Assembly (NCBI RefSeq): GCF_016808335.1
Contig: NC_053143.1
Location: forward strand, 2,637,398-2,701,397
From: Panicum virgatum
Taxonomy: Eukaryota; Streptophyta; Magnoliopsida; Poales; Poaceae
Direction of reading: 5' to 3'
DNA length: 64,000 nucleotides
The position numbers and the translations under genes were made by a program. Position 1 is the first letter of the stretch; each line of letters begins with the position of its first letter. Under the pieces are notes generated by a model, which saw only the letters and a program-made list of their open reading frames with translations, made no database searches and was not told the DNA's origin. Of this stretch, positions 13,201 through 25,454 are shown in pieces.

Positions 13201-13307
13201 GCGGCGGGCACAGACGTACCGGGGGAAGAGGAAGCAGCAGCAGCAGCAGCCTGAGCTGGGAGAGGAGGGCGGCGTGAGCTGCTCGCGGTCACGGGGCGTG
13301 CGGCCAT
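10281..13307 (-). CDS. CCDA: Cytochrome c biogenesis protein CcdA, chloroplast
   Basis: Twelve exons on the minus strand join in frame: 13307-13220, 13128-13057, 12948-12893, 12614-12487, 12362-12277, 12176-12145, 11939-11778, 11500-11428, 11307-11207, 10995-10903, 10755-10709 and 10356-10281. They give 1014 nt and 337 residues. The N-terminus [20 protein letters not shown] resembles a plastid transit peptide. The mature part has about six hydrophobic segments and the two hallmark Cys-Pro blocks [18 protein letters not shown] and [17 protein letters not shown]. In plants CcdA carries reducing equivalents across the thylakoid membrane to the lumen for haem attachment and cytochrome b6f assembly. 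The block [17 protein letters not shown] (here [17 protein letters not shown]) is also typical. No frame damage is visible. The gene is divergent from the gene starting at 13707. Confidence 0.93.
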
Positions 13308-13706
13308 GGCGGAGAGCAGGGTGGGCGGAGTGCTAGCAACGGCCAACGACAAGGAGATTGGGAGAGCTGACTCGCCTAGATATTCCTGGCCCAGTTGATG
13401 ATGGGCCTGGCCCAAAACTACGCCTGAAGAAGGCACCCACGTTTCAGTCGGACTCGGCGGCTTCCTCTTGCCGTCTCCGCTCCCGGCTGTGTCGATATAC
13501 TCCCGGACACGCGCTGTCCCCGGCGAAGGAAGGCGGGCCCCAATCTCGCGGTGCGATGGATTCGTAGCCAGCTCGTTGGGAGCTAGTTCTTGGGGGGGCG
13601 TCCGACTGCCTGCCATTGGGCTGCCTTGTCTTGGTGCCCCCGGGGCTCGGGAGCTTCGGCGAATCGTTGAGTTGGGGGTTTTTCCCTCCTCCTCCTCTTC
13701 CTCCCG
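13308..13706. promoter_or_regulatory. Short divergent promoter region
   Basis: Only 399 bp separate the start codons of the CcdA gene (minus) and the gene at 13707 (plus). The interval is GC-rich and I see no clear TATA box for either, consistent with a shared housekeeping-type bidirectional promoter. The open frames through it are shadows. Confidence 0.5.
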
Positions 13707-16700
13707 ATGGGGGGTTGGAATCGGTCGCGGTATGTGAGGAGGCAGTCGGACCGCTCCCGCCGCCCTTCGCACCCACCTCTCCCTCCGCCTGATTACGGTA
13801 CGGGCGGATGCATCTCGTTGTCATTCCCATGTTCTTCTGATTTGGGTTATATCATCACGTAATCTCTTGTGGAACAGAGATTCGGTGACCTCTGTCACTG
13901 ATTATAGAGCTTAAAATCAAAGTTGCTGATGCCTGATGCAGACTAACCTGTTGCTTTAAGCTTTCTCATCTGTCTAGACTGTTCTTGCCATTGCAGTACA
14001 ATGAAGTAACAAAAAAAAATGCTAGCTTTACCTGAATATTGTAGATAGCCATTCCTGTTGGGGAAATTGGAAAAGGGTGGTACTGGCATACTGCAATTGC
14101 AGGCTGTGCTTTCTGGCCACTGTTCATTTTGTGTAGTGTATCATGTGTCCCAACAATAATTTATATCTGGTGTTCAAATTGGTAAATGGTAATGACTAAT
14201 AAGGAACGTTAACACAAAATGTTTTGAAGATACATGGAAGTACAAATCACGCAGTGCACTGATTTTAAGTTTTTGAACCATTGCCCCTTCTAGTTGGCTG
14301 CAGTACAACCGTTCATTTAACCATTTACATGGATCCAATGACTGGAATCGTCTGGACTTATGGCTCACTTCACGCCTTGTGTGCTATGTTTGATTGCTTT
14401 GTCCTTTTGTGCACTTTGTTGAAACGCCTTGTCACTAATCCCTTCCTGATAAAGCAACTGAGGTCCATCCATACGCCTGCCAATGAAAGTATTACCATTG
14501 TCCCATACATGGTGACTGTCTGATTTTAAGATTTTGAATGTTTCCCTCTTCTAGTTGGCTACAATACAACCATTTATTTCACCCTTTATATAGGTAACTG
14601 CTGGGATCTTTCGGATTCATGGCTCACTTCGTGCCTTGCTCCATCTTCAATTACTTTCTCCTTTTTTGTACGCTTCGTCGAAATGCCTAGTCTCTAGTAG
14701 TCAATTCCCTTCCTGATTAAGCAACCAAGGTCTGTCCGTACTTCTACCAATGAAAGTAATCCATTGGTCCCGTAAAGGGTGTCCATCTTTTTCTTATGTA
14801 ATATGGCCTCAAATTTATGATCTGCTGAAAGACACATGTTCAGTTTCTTCCTGCTTACTAATTCTTATGGACATATCGTTAATTAAATGACACGTTGAAT
14901 CCAACTGTATAGGAGATAGAGACTTACCCGTAGAATAAATGGTGCCATTTAAGGACCATACCCTTATATCAAGAATTATGAATGGTTCCTTTATTTTGCA
15001 TGCTGTGCATATGACTGCCTAATGTTTCCACCACGCCCGTGATCTTCATTCATATGAATGAAGAGAAGGTGGAAGACTATCCATAAAATTTCTGATTTTA
15101 TATCCTAGCTCAATTAGCTTGGATTATGAAAGTAGTACCTTATAACTATAGGCTCTGAAGCTAGTAATCCTACAATGTTGGGTTATATGGATAAGCTAAA
15201 TTTTAGCCTTTAGGGATATGGTTTTGGTTTCAAGGTTAGGATTTTCCTTACCATTCTCAATACTGACATGATTCGTCGGTATCATATAGAAAAAGTGAAA
15301 ATTATTTTTTAAAAAAGGGAATACTTCTGCTTTCACCAGTGTACCGGTTTGCAAGCTGGCAAACAAGTTCCTTTATTAAGTTTCAGGAAGCCTTATTACT
15401 GTAGCCATGAACATAAGGAAAGGTTTCAAAAAAATTTCAGACAGCATAGGAAACTTAATGTTCCTTGTCCACTATAGTTTTGTCTTTTTTTTTCAGAGCA
15501 AGTAGGATAGGCACCAGCTTTATGTGTTGAGACCAAAATAAAGTTACAGAACAACGTCAGCACATAACATCTGAACTTCGGCATAGTGGAAAACACTCTA
15601 ACAGAACAAGAACGGGAAACAAAGTTCCTGGGTGTCTTTCTTGGCATCATAGCTTTTGTCCTATATTGATCTTCTTCCTGTGAACTGATTTCAACTTTCC
15701 AGTTTCAGTGTTGCAAACCTCTCATTGCTATGAATGTATTACATCATGATTGGGTTTCATTAACTAGAGTAATTTTCCATTATTTCAGAGTTTATTGTAT
15801 TTTTCTATTTATCAATATTTTAGAACAAAAGGGCCAACAACATTTCGCCAGCACTACTGGTTCAAAAGTCAGCTTAACTTGGAAAGAACATCTTGTAAAG
15901 CTAGAGTGCCAAATTGCCAATAAAACTAGAATGACAGAACAAGAACCTTTTAATTCTATGTAGAAGGTGTCTTGAATGAGCACATAAAAGCCTCTAAATT
16001 TATCTTCTTTTATATATTGAAAACTGTTCTCTGCGATTGTAAACATGGATGATTGGAACAAGTTTTATCTCTGGACCCCTGGGGTGCTTGGTTTCTAGCC
16101 TTATTGATAATTTGAAGAAAAAAGTATTTCTCTTCCAGGTTACTGAACTCACTATAAAATTCCAATCTGGTATCTTCCAAATTTAGACAGCAGAGTACTG
16201 ATCAATCTAGCTGTAAAATAATTTATTTTTGTCAGTTTGCTGAATGCAGTAGGTTTGCAGATCCTGTATTATCCTTCATTACCACGATGGTTCCATAAAA
16301 TTCTAACATTTATTTTCATATATGCAGGACACGAGCACTGCTCAGTACCATTATGGGAAAGGGAATTCTGCAGTTATGTTGGCAACATTTCCTGGCATAG
16401 GTTCTGCGAAAACAAGCAATATGTTTCAGTATACAATAACCTTGAGCAGTGGGATGATTCAGGAGCCTTTGAGAATTTTCAGAATTCAAAGGCAAGGTTC
16501 TGGGCTAATTATCATGGCCAGCCTTCTGATATTCCTTTGCCAGACCCTGATATGTACATTGATAAGGTCGACCACCGCTGCAAAGTTGACCCTGAGTTGG
16601 TAGCTGACCTGGACAAGGTACGGCTACCATTCGACTCGGATTATAGTTCAGCCCCGGCTACTGGATCGGGCAATGCCGGGGCAGATAACAAGTGTACTCA

Positions 16701-17091
16701 GAACAGGTCTGGAAACTGGGACATCTATATAGAAAAGCCAGCTGAAGTGAATAAATGGGACTGGGACGCCAATGCGATTTGGGGAGGGAAGGATGAATCC
16801 TCCAGTAAATGGGTCAATAGCAACTCCGGTTGGGGTGCTTCTCTGGAGGAGCCTAGTTGGCGCGGCTGGAGCAATAACCAGTACGCATACAACAGGAATA
16901 ATAACTTCTATGGTGGATCCAACAATAATAGATACCGGGAAGAGGATCCAAGTCACACATCTGGAAGGAAACGGAACCGCGGCGGGTACTTCCAGCAGAG
17001 GAACAATAACCAGGATGAGGGGCACCACCAAAGAAGCAGCTGGCAGGATCATAGAGGAAGGAACAGGGAATGGCGTCCATTGCACGCCTAG
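13707..17091 (+). CDS. Plant-specific protein with Trp/Gly and Arg/Gly-rich C-terminus, function unknown
   Basis: Two exons, 13707-13797 and 16328-17091, are joined by a 2.5-kb GT-AG intron in phase 1, giving 284 residues. The short first exon encodes MGGWNRSRYVRRQSDRSRR and a Pro-rich run. The second opens with HEHCSVPLWEREFCSYVGNI and continues WHRFCENKQYV, a compact conserved-looking domain with two Cys and two His residues. It then passes through an acidic linker to a low-complexity tail containing SGWGASLEEP, WRGWSNN and many Asn/Tyr/Arg-Gly runs (RKRNRGGYFQQR), ending at TAG. GW/WG and RG-rich tails often bind Argonaute-like proteins or RNA, but that role is inference only. I recognise it as a protein of the kind annotated in plants as expressed/unknown. 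The long intron contains no recognisable gene. Confidence 0.8.
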
Positions 17092-17683
17092 AGCCTGCCA
17101 AAAGAGGTCAGGGCATAGAGGGTGGCTCTTGATCGAGTGGCGAAATCGCCGCGTTTTGTTGAGAGATGAATTGTTTGTAGCTTTTGATTTGTGCAGTCAG
17201 TGGCTGCTAGCAAATTGGTACGTGTGAATAGATGTTTGAGTTGTGCTGCCGCTCTTCTGGAGCTTTGGTCTTGGTTTTCTTCTGTTGTATACCTGCAGCA
17301 TGCCATTCCAGGGCAAAGGTAGTTCACCTGGTTATACTTCTCCATTAGCTTTGTTCCCCAGAGGGTTGCAGGGCTCGTGTGTGCGTGTGTGCGCGCGGAT
17401 GTATGGGTGCGTGTGTGAGCCCCTCAGGCGCATCCTAGATTTCTCGGCACTCCATCTGTGTTTGAGCGTCTGGTCGGCGCCCACTTAAGTTCTTACATAA
17501 TTCCCCAGTGCTCTCGGATATTTTTTAAAAAAATAAAAAGCACAAACAATCTGGAATAGCACATCACCCCATCTGAAAAGTATACTTCTGAACAGGAGCC
17601 GAGGCCCCGTGGAGCTGCGCCAAACAGTCCAAGTAAAAAAACCCAAAAAATCATCAGCAATTAAAAATTACAGCAATTCCGGT
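17092..17683. other. 3' flank of the Trp/Gly-rich gene
   Basis: This is the probable 3' UTR (to about 17500), followed by an A-rich stretch leading to the hAT element. No gene is supported. Confidence 0.4.
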
Positions 17684-17691
17684 CTCCAGAC

Positions 17692-18275
17692 CAAGGTTAA
17701 CCTAACCGGTGGGAACCGGTCCGGTTTGACCGGTTACCGGTCAAACCGGTCCGGTCCGGTTCCGGTTCCGGCCGGTACCCAACCGGCCAAAATTCAAATT
17801 TTAAATTTGAATTCAAAAAATGAAAAATTTCCAAAAAATTCCTAAAAATACTTTGAGGTGTGATGAATCTAATGGTGTCAAATTTTCTCAAAAATTCATT
17901 CATTTATTATAGTTTGTGGGAATTTAAAGTTAAATCAAAAAAAGAAAAAGAAAAAAAATGGGCCGGCCCATGAAGGCCCACCGATCAAACCGGTCAAACC
18001 GGCCGGTAAACCGGTAAAACCGGCCGGTAAACCGGTTGCACGGGAGCGTTTGAATTTCAAACCGGTCAAACCGACCGGTAAACCGGTAAAACCGGCCGGT
18101 AAACCGGTCAAACCGGCCGGTAAACCGGTCGGAACCGGTTGCACGGGAAAATTTGAATTTATTTGAATTTGGATTTGAATTCAACCGGTTTCCACCGGTT
18201 ACCGGCCTAACCGGTCCGGTAAACCGGTACCGGAGGGCGGCGGTAACCGGTTTCCGGTTGGGAAATAAAACCCTG
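17692..18275. mobile_element. Non-autonomous hAT element, ACCGGT-rich
   Basis: A perfect 8-bp direct repeat ctccagac flanks the element at 17684-17691 and 18276-18283. The left end is caaggttaacctaaccgg and the complement of the right end is cagggttttatttcccaacc, both in the CA(A/G)GGTT form expected of hAT ends. The 584-bp body is packed with aaccggt, ccggttt and aaaccggccggt words in both orientations, separated by an AT-rich middle containing aaattcaaattttaaatttg. There is no transposase. Such dense AACCGG repeats resemble subterminal transposase-binding motifs. Confidence 0.88.
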
Positions 18276-18283
18276 CTCCAGAC

Positions 18284-18535
18284 TAGGTGACCAAGTCTTG
18301 TTCAGATCTTTACCCGTAAATAAAAAAAATATCACATCGAATGTTATTTTACCATAGGCTAACTAGGCTCAAAAGATTTGTTTTGCAACTTACATCAAAA
18401 CTATACAATTAGTTTTTTTATTTACCTACATTTAGTACTCCATGCATGAGTTATTTGCTATATTTAATGTTTCGATGTGATTTCGATGTGATGGAAAGTT
18501 TGGAGAAGTTGGGCGAACTAAACACAGCCATACTT
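18284..18535. mobile_element. MITE, family B (aactaaacacagcc end)
   Basis: The right end gaactaaacacagcc and the body words ggctaactaggctcaaaag and catcaaaactatacaattag match the pair at 49128-49675. The left end next to the hAT element is unclear and may be truncated. Confidence 0.65.
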
Positions 18536-18599
18536 GAAAAAAGTTGCTTTTGTCACATGACATTGGAAAAGATATACTGACCATGTATGGAACACGCTA

Positions 18600-18912
18600 G
18601 GATTTTAGCGCACACATTTCTCGAAAAAAAACCTCAAATGCATAGAGTACTAAATAAAATCTATTTGCAAATTTTTTTTAGGAATGGAGGTAACTTTTCG
18701 CGATGAATCTAATGACGATAATTAATTGATAATTGGCTACAGTAATGCTACAGTACAATTCTATAATCACGCGGTCAAAGACCTCATTAGATTCTTTAAG
18801 GTTCCTAGTACAGGGGTTCTGAAGTTGGTTTTGTAAACTGACTTTATTTAACACCGTAATTAGCGATCAAAGTTTTCTAGCACTCACTAGTGTAGAGAAC
18901 CAAACAGGGCCA
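18600..18912. mobile_element. MITE, family A
   Basis: It carries the family core gctacagtaatgctacagta, and the right end gaaccaaacagggcc matches the complement of the ggccctgtttggtt type start seen at 27048. The left boundary is approximate. Confidence 0.65.
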
Positions 18913-20245
18913 CTGGCTATCACCACATATAAATATGGTAATTAGATGTAGAACATCATATTTAATATTATATTATTTTTAAACAGAAGCCGCGCGAAAT
19001 GTTAATCATACTCGTGCCTCTCTATCCCCTGTTCTGGTTTGATCCAAATAGGATCACACGTGCAGACCACAGTAACAAAAGTTCTCAAATCGATAGGTCG
19101 AGAGAAACGCGAAACGTGGTACCTTGTTTAAGAGTGATTAACACTTTGGAACGAAAATGTACCCGTGTTTCCGGTACAGAAACAAGCTCGGCATGAAAAC
19201 GTGGGCATGGTACCACATTCCTGGTGACTATGCTGCAGACTCCCGATGTCCCTAGGCCTCAAATTAAAATTGCACCTGCACCCTAGAGTTCGCCCTGCTC
19301 TGGCAATCACTGGCGACCAGGCCTCCCCTGCTCTCGCAACCCACCGCAGCTAGCCTTCTCCCGCCCTCTCCTACTTGGGATCTCGGCGAGGTTGAGCAGC
19401 TCGATGATCCGAGCCCTGGCGCTCCGAAACTCATCGTGGGAGAGAACGCCACTAGCGTTAGTGCCCTTGATGGCGGCATCGATGAGTGGGAACGCCACCA
19501 AGAAGGGCTTCGAGCGGCGATGCGCCATGCTGCTAACTCCGCAGGGGTGTGAGAACGCTGGAGCGAGATGGATGAGGTCAAGGACGCAGACATGGCTGGG
19601 GATGCCAACGCCACCACGGAGGACTGGGGGGATGTAGGTGAGCGGCTCCCCTCCAGTGGTCCCAGAGGTCACGACCAGCGCCTTGTAGGCGGCCTCTCAG
19701 AGGTCTGCGGCCGAGAGCGGGACCCTGAGGTCCAAAAATGGCGAGTGGAGGATCTAGGAGGAGGCCGTCGCCATGGGTGGGAGAAAACTGTTGAAGAGTG
19801 GGACCGAATGCCTTTTATTTACTAGAATCTTGATATGAAAAGATAAAGGAATAATTATCTTTTATAAATGTGTTGATATCTCTTTGAGAAAAAACATATT
19901 ATTATATATATTATAATGTTTAGCGAAAAATTAACACTAAATTGTAGCGTGTGCGTGATAAAAAAAAATTATTAGCTCGTGGCAAAAACTATTTTTTAGC
20001 ATCCAATTTTGCCTTGGAAAAACGTGGCAGCGGGGCTTTGGTTGGGTCGACCCGAACATTCTGGCGTCTCAGGTGGGGCCCACGCGACGGCAACGAAGCG
20101 AGCCGATCCGCCCACGACGGCTGCCTCCTGGCTCCTGCTCTGCTCTTCTCTGCTTCCTCCCTCCCCACGCGAGCGCTCTCTCCTCTGCTTCCCCTCCTCC
20201 CCGCGACTCCGCCCGGCTCTAGGGTTTTGCCCCCGATCGATCGAA
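18913..20245. other. Intergenic stretch upstream of TAP46, with a possible gene fragment
   Basis: On the minus strand, 19672-19310 stays open and contains a TSGTTGGEPL segment that looks like the AMP-binding loop of acyl-activating enzymes. It is followed by IDAAIKGTNASGVLSHDEFR. I could not extend either to a gene, so it may be a decayed fragment or chance. 19950-20245 is the promoter and 5' UTR of the next gene. Confidence 0.35.
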
Positions 20246-23200
20246 ATGGTGGAGGTGGAGGAGGTCGGGAACAAGATGCAGTCGCAGATGCGCCTCCATC
20301 CAGAGCCGGAGGACGACCCCGACCTCCCGCTCCCCGCCCTCTTCGACAGGGCGTCCCGTCTCCACGGCCTCGCCTCCAGCTCCGCCCTCGACCAGGTTCC
20401 TCCCCTCTTCTGGGTCGCCTCGTCGTCCTTCTCATAAGCGCCAAGAGATTGGGCTCTCGGGGGTCCAGTGGTGCTTATTACGTGCTTTGATTTTGCGTTG
20501 GGCAGGAAGGGATCCGGAAGGGGGTCGAGCTGCTGCGGCGCTGCGACGAGATGGTCAGCAAGCTCGGCCTCTTCTCCACCAACGAGACCAAGGAAGACGT
20601 CTCCACCGCCAACCTCAAATACCTGCTCGTATGCTCCCCTCCCTCCCTCTGCTCCGTGAACAAGTTCATGAAACAGGCCATAGATGACACTAGACGGGTA
20701 GTCAGTTATCAGTGCTGCTTGGATCGCAGCAATGCTAGGAAACTTACAGCCTTTTCAGCGTTTCACAAATTCAATTGTTGCTTTGGTTATATCTCAGATG
20801 ACCCTTGTTGGTAATTTAGGTCCCATACTACCTAGGGGAAATGACTGAGAAGATTGCACAGGAGGACAGGATCCCAATTCTTAAGGCATCACAGAACCAT
20901 TTGAAGGTAAGCAATCTACCTGCCAAATTGATTCATTTGTCAGCACACCACCACCCATTCCGTATGTACGAATCACTTCTGTTATGCACCACAGGAGTTT
21001 ATTGCTCTATGTGAAGCACTAGAACTTATTCCAGAGGATGAGCTTGAATTATCTAGACAGAAGCAGCCTGATACTATGGCAAACAGAAGAGCACAGAAGG
21101 TGACACTAATTACTTTTTTCGGCTCTTAGCATATACAGTTTGCAGTCTATAGTAGAAAAAATCTGTTTACTCTGACATGTTTTCGACTCAGTTAACCTCC
21201 TGTAATACTCTGTTTCGTATTTCTGGAGCCTAGATTGCCTGGTTCAGATGTCAAAAAGCTGCAGAAACGAAGCTCCAAGAGATTAAAGAGAGAAAAGAAA
21301 GGCGTGGGCGCTCATTGAGGGCAGCTGCTTTATCTGCTCCTGTTGAAGCTGGGGAGGAAGATGCCTTGGAGGATGATGGGGAGGAAGAAAGAGAGGTTAG
21401 CATGCTACACCTGGAAGGTGTTCTGTGTTGAATCATATGTTTATTCCGGTTTCTTTATTTCAGCATATTTAATTTGAAATGAGTTGTGATGTAATAGAAC
21501 ATATAGCTTTGCTCCTCGACATGAGGGATTTTTTTCCAATTAAAATGAGCTGTGATCTACTAGAAAAATATAGCTTTGCTTCTCTTGACAGGAAGGAATT
21601 TTTTAATATTTCAAATTAACATGAGCTGTGATATTCTAGAAGATGAATCTTTATTCCACTTGACATGAGGGATTTTCATTTAGTAAGTGTAATGCCTATA
21701 GGGACTAGGGAGCTTTATGAATTCGATGCATATAGCTAGTTCTTAATTACATGCAGGAAGTCAACCACACACCCTGTAATGCTCGTTTTAGTGCATACCA
21801 AGCCCATGAGGATGAATCTTGTTCTCTCTAGTAACAGTTGACACATAGCTACTACAAAATTTGTCCCATAGAAATAAATCTTCAGTGTAAGTTCTTCAAA
21901 TTTTAATCCTTATTCTTCCTATGCTATTTAAATTGGCATGATTAAATAATTCTTTTAGAATCTATACATTGTGTTTTCGTATCTTATCAATGTGTGGTTC
22001 CAAATTTTATACTATCACCTTGCACTTCATTTTTATAATTAATCAGAACATATGCTCTGGTTCTTATCTACTTTTGCCATGTTGCAGGCATGGTTAGCTA
22101 CTATCTCATTGGCTCTCTGCAAGGTTAGTCTGTTGCGACTAGAAATTTTACATAAGCTTAGTTTAGAGGGTTTCGATTTCTCAAATTGCAGTACTTGCAT
22201 TCATAATATTTAAGCACTGATCTGATGTTATTCCTTATGTAGGCCTTTGATCTTCTTGACATGCTAAAGAAGGAAGAAGAAATGCTTCTAGCTGTAAAGG
22301 AAAGACAGGAAAAGGTAATGCTAATAATAGTGATTTGGCAATTTCTTGTCCGTAGCATCTTAGGCCTATCATTTTTAGAAAACTTTTTTCTTCTGAGAAT
22401 GTGGGATTCTCAGGCTATCATGCCTCACATAAATATTATAAATGCATATAATTTATCAGTGCACAAAATTTTAGGGTAGCTGTGTTCTCAACATAGCATC
22501 TGCCAAATGTTAGCCGAAGACATGATGTCTTCTGATTGGCATCTCTTCTTATAGCTTCTTTCATTATGATTGGGAAATGCTACAGGGCATTGGAAACATT
22601 CCATCCCATGATTTTTTTTCAGGAAATTATAAAAATATTTCATATGGTGTGAATCTGATTGTTGACTAGTCTATGCATATTTATGAAGAACCGTGGCTAT
22701 TAAAATGTCTACAGGCGATCCTTTCTCAACATATGATCTAGTAGATTTTCTAACCCAAAAGGCAATTACTTTCATTAAACATAAATTTTGCCTGCAGTAA
22801 CCTTTCCGTTTCTGTAGGATGGGAATGCATTTGCTCGTGAAATGCTTGATGAACGTACACAAAAAGCTGAAGCATGGCACCACAATGCTGCAAACCGTGC
22901 ACCATATTCCAAACCAGCTGATCCAATCACTTGCGCAACATTTGCTCAAGACGTCCTTGAAGGTAGAGCAAGTGTTTCGCAAGCTCATGAGCACAAACAC
23001 CAACCCCTGATATTTGGACCTGCAAGTCTTGTTGGTGGAGGACTAACCAGTGAAAGGGAAAGAATGGCAGCACAAGTTTTTCAGCCCGGTTACAGGTATG
23101 TCTTAAAAAGTGTTATACACCTAAACACTGCAATGTTTGTGTTGTTTCTATACTGCGCATATCTGCTAATAATGATAACCTTGTGGTGAACATGGAACGA

Positions 23201-23618
23201 CCACTATTTACAATTCCTAGTGAAAAACACTCCCAAGTTACAATATCGTACCGATAAATTTGAGTGTACACCTATGGAGTCTTGATTTATCCTGTATCCT
23301 CCATGCTTTGATGTTTCATGGTGGAGCATTGTTGGAGTTGGTGCTAACCTGAGTACCCATCCTATCGCTTGAATCATATATAGGCTGCCAACAATGAGCA
23401 TAGAAGAAGCTGGTTTACGTGAAATGAAAATGATGGAGAAATGGCAAGAAAGAACTGCAAATATGATCAAAGAAGCAAACTCGGCATGGCACAAGGACGG
23501 TACTAGCTCAGCTCAAGAGGATGAGGATGCAGAGGAGGCAAAAGCAAGAGCTTGGGACGACTGGAAGGATGACAACCCTCGTGGTGCTGGCAACAAGAAG
23601 CTCACGCCCTGCGGCTAA
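20246..23618 (+). CDS. TAP46: PP2A regulatory subunit TAP46 (Tap42/alpha4 family)
   Basis: Nine exons join in frame: 20246-20395, 20506-20628, 20820-20906, 20995-21099, 21234-21395, 22088-22123, 22243-22314, 22818-23095 and 23384-23618. They give 1248 nt and 415 residues, close to the usual plant length of about 405. The N-terminal helical part holds PYYLGEMTEKI, PILKASQNHLKEF and ARRGRSLRAAAL-like (here ERRGRSLRAAAL) blocks. The C-terminal part has AQVFQPGYRLPTMSIEEAG, the PGYRLPTMS-type signature of the Tap42/alpha4/IGBP1 family, and an acidic tail ending in KKLTPCG. The family binds PP2A-type catalytic subunits and acts downstream of TOR kinase in the cytosol. No frame damage is visible. 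The Met at 20246 follows atcgatcgaa and begins MVEVEEVGNKMQSQ. The frame is open upstream to 20009, but that part lies in the likely 5' UTR. Confidence 0.93.
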
Positions 23619-24497
23619 ATTGCTTGCAATGTGTTGAAATACCCCCTTGTGATGGATGTTCGTGTAGATTATAGAATGTTTGATTTTTGTTTTTGTCTCA
23701 GTTGTGCTTTTGTAGTAATTTTCTGTGTATAATACGATACTGATGATGTGCTCTGCAAGTCAGCAAGTGCATGATTACATTGTTTCTGAAGAGGGGTGTG
23801 CTGTTGAAAGAGTAGCATCTTGTCTGTTGATCATGTCGTGGGTGTTATCACTTGTCTTCTGGGTATGCGAACAGGCACCGCATGATATACCGCTTCGTGT
23901 GTGTTGTATGGCTGAAGAAATTTTGTTTTGACACATCCATCCGCGATAGCCGATTAGGCGTCGTCGTGGTAGCAGGTCAGCTGGGAGCTTCTGGCTGGGC
24001 ATGGAGTTGTTGCGGTAGAGTGGTGTCGCTCGAACCGTGTGCAGAATAGCACAAAAGTTGCAATTTCGATTTGATTGATGGGATTGAGTAGAGTTGGTGG
24101 CTGGCCCTAGTACGTTTGATTCGGCTCTTTTCTTCTCCTTTTGTGTTTGCCTTTTTTATGGATAAAGAATTACCATTTCTCTCTATCCAGAACAAGGGCT
24201 TTTTTTTTTTGAAAAAAAGTTACAACACGATGAGCCTTGGGTACAATCAAATATTGACGCAAAAGTACAAACAATGCCATGGAGTCAGCTACGGCCATGC
24301 ACAGCTTCTGGAATGCTACACGAGTGGAGTTTATGCCAGGTAGACACCAGTAGTGTTTACCAATACTCCAAGAGGAAATAGATGCACTGTTTACCTTTGA
24401 TCCTTGCCAACATCAAGCGAAGTCTAGTGCTGACGAACCTGAATCGAAGTACATGGCATTGGCAAAACTTTACAGCTCAACAACTGCTTAAGGACTT
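23619..24497. other. 3' flank of TAP46 and spacer
   Basis: This is the probable 3' UTR to about 23750, then non-coding sequence with no recognised gene or element. Confidence 0.4.
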
Positions 24498-24801
24498 GTT
24501 CGGTTGCATATGGTTTCATTCTGGACCCGGAATGATAGAAACAATAAGAGATAACAAAAGACTCGGATTTATTTCCGGTCGGAAACTACTTGTAATAAAA
24601 TAAGCTCACAATAGATACAATAAGAGATCCGGAATCAATCTATGAGTCTAGAGATGGGGAATGAATCCGGGTCTTTTGTTGTATCTATTATGAACTTATT
24701 TTGTTGCAAGTAGTTTTCGATCCGGAATAAATCTGAGCCTCTTATTATATCTCTTATTATTTTTATTATTCTCGTCCTCGAATGAAACCGTATGTAACCG
24801 T
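24498..24801. mobile_element. Palindromic MITE
   Basis: The left half (cggttgcatatggtttcatt, then aataagagata and aactacttgtaataaaataa) is mirrored by the complement of the right half (cggttacatacggtttcatt, and aactacttgcaacaaaataa). The inverted repeats reach about 150 bp each, almost meeting in the centre. The target duplication is not clear, so the superfamily is open. Confidence 0.7.
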
Positions 24802-25140
24802 TAGTACTATCTGGTGGGTGCGATCCTGTCTGTGGGTGCTGCTGGCTTTTGCAGTTTTCAAGGAGGCAGTGCAGCCGTAACGCGGCCGAAATTCCTGATG
24901 AGTTTCCGAACCAACTCACGCTACCAAGGTCAGTCAGATTCAGATCACGCTGCTGTCTGTACCTCGCACAATACGTCGTCGTCAACTTTACGAAACGCAT
25001 GGAAGAGGAAGTTTCCTGGCAGCTTCGACCATCATCAACCAAATTCTTCACAGGTAGCCCGCATTTTCATGAGGTGTGCATAGTATGATATACTAGTACT
25101 ACCGTACACGACACCGAAACTTAACCTGTTCATAGTGCTT

Positions 25141-25454
25141 GCCTGTTTGGTTTATCTTCTAGGATTTCTAGAAGAGAGTTTGACCGCCCATTAAACAAAA
25201 GTAGTTTACAAAACCAATTTTAAAACTTCTACGCTAGGAATTCTGACAAATCTAATAAGATCTTTGACTGCGTGAGTAGAAAATGATTACTGTAATATCA
25301 CTGTAGCCAATCATCGGTTAATTAGTATAATTAGATTCGTCGCGTAAAGTTACACCTATCCCTGAAAAGATTTTGCAAATATACTTCATTTATCCTCCAT
25401 ACATCTTCTAGAAGTGAGTATTCTAGATATTCTAGAATGAATCCAAACAAAGCC
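25141..25454. mobile_element. MITE, family A
   Basis: It starts gcctgtttggtttatc and ends aatccaaacaaagccc, with inverted ends. The core includes gattactgtaatatcactgtagcc and attagattcgtcgcg, shared with the copy at 27048. Confidence 0.75.

Noticed and set aside
17692..18275. Regularly repeated ACCGGT words suggesting a CRISPR-like array
   Set aside because: This is eukaryotic DNA; units are unequal, lie in both orientations, and sit inside a hAT element with a target duplication.
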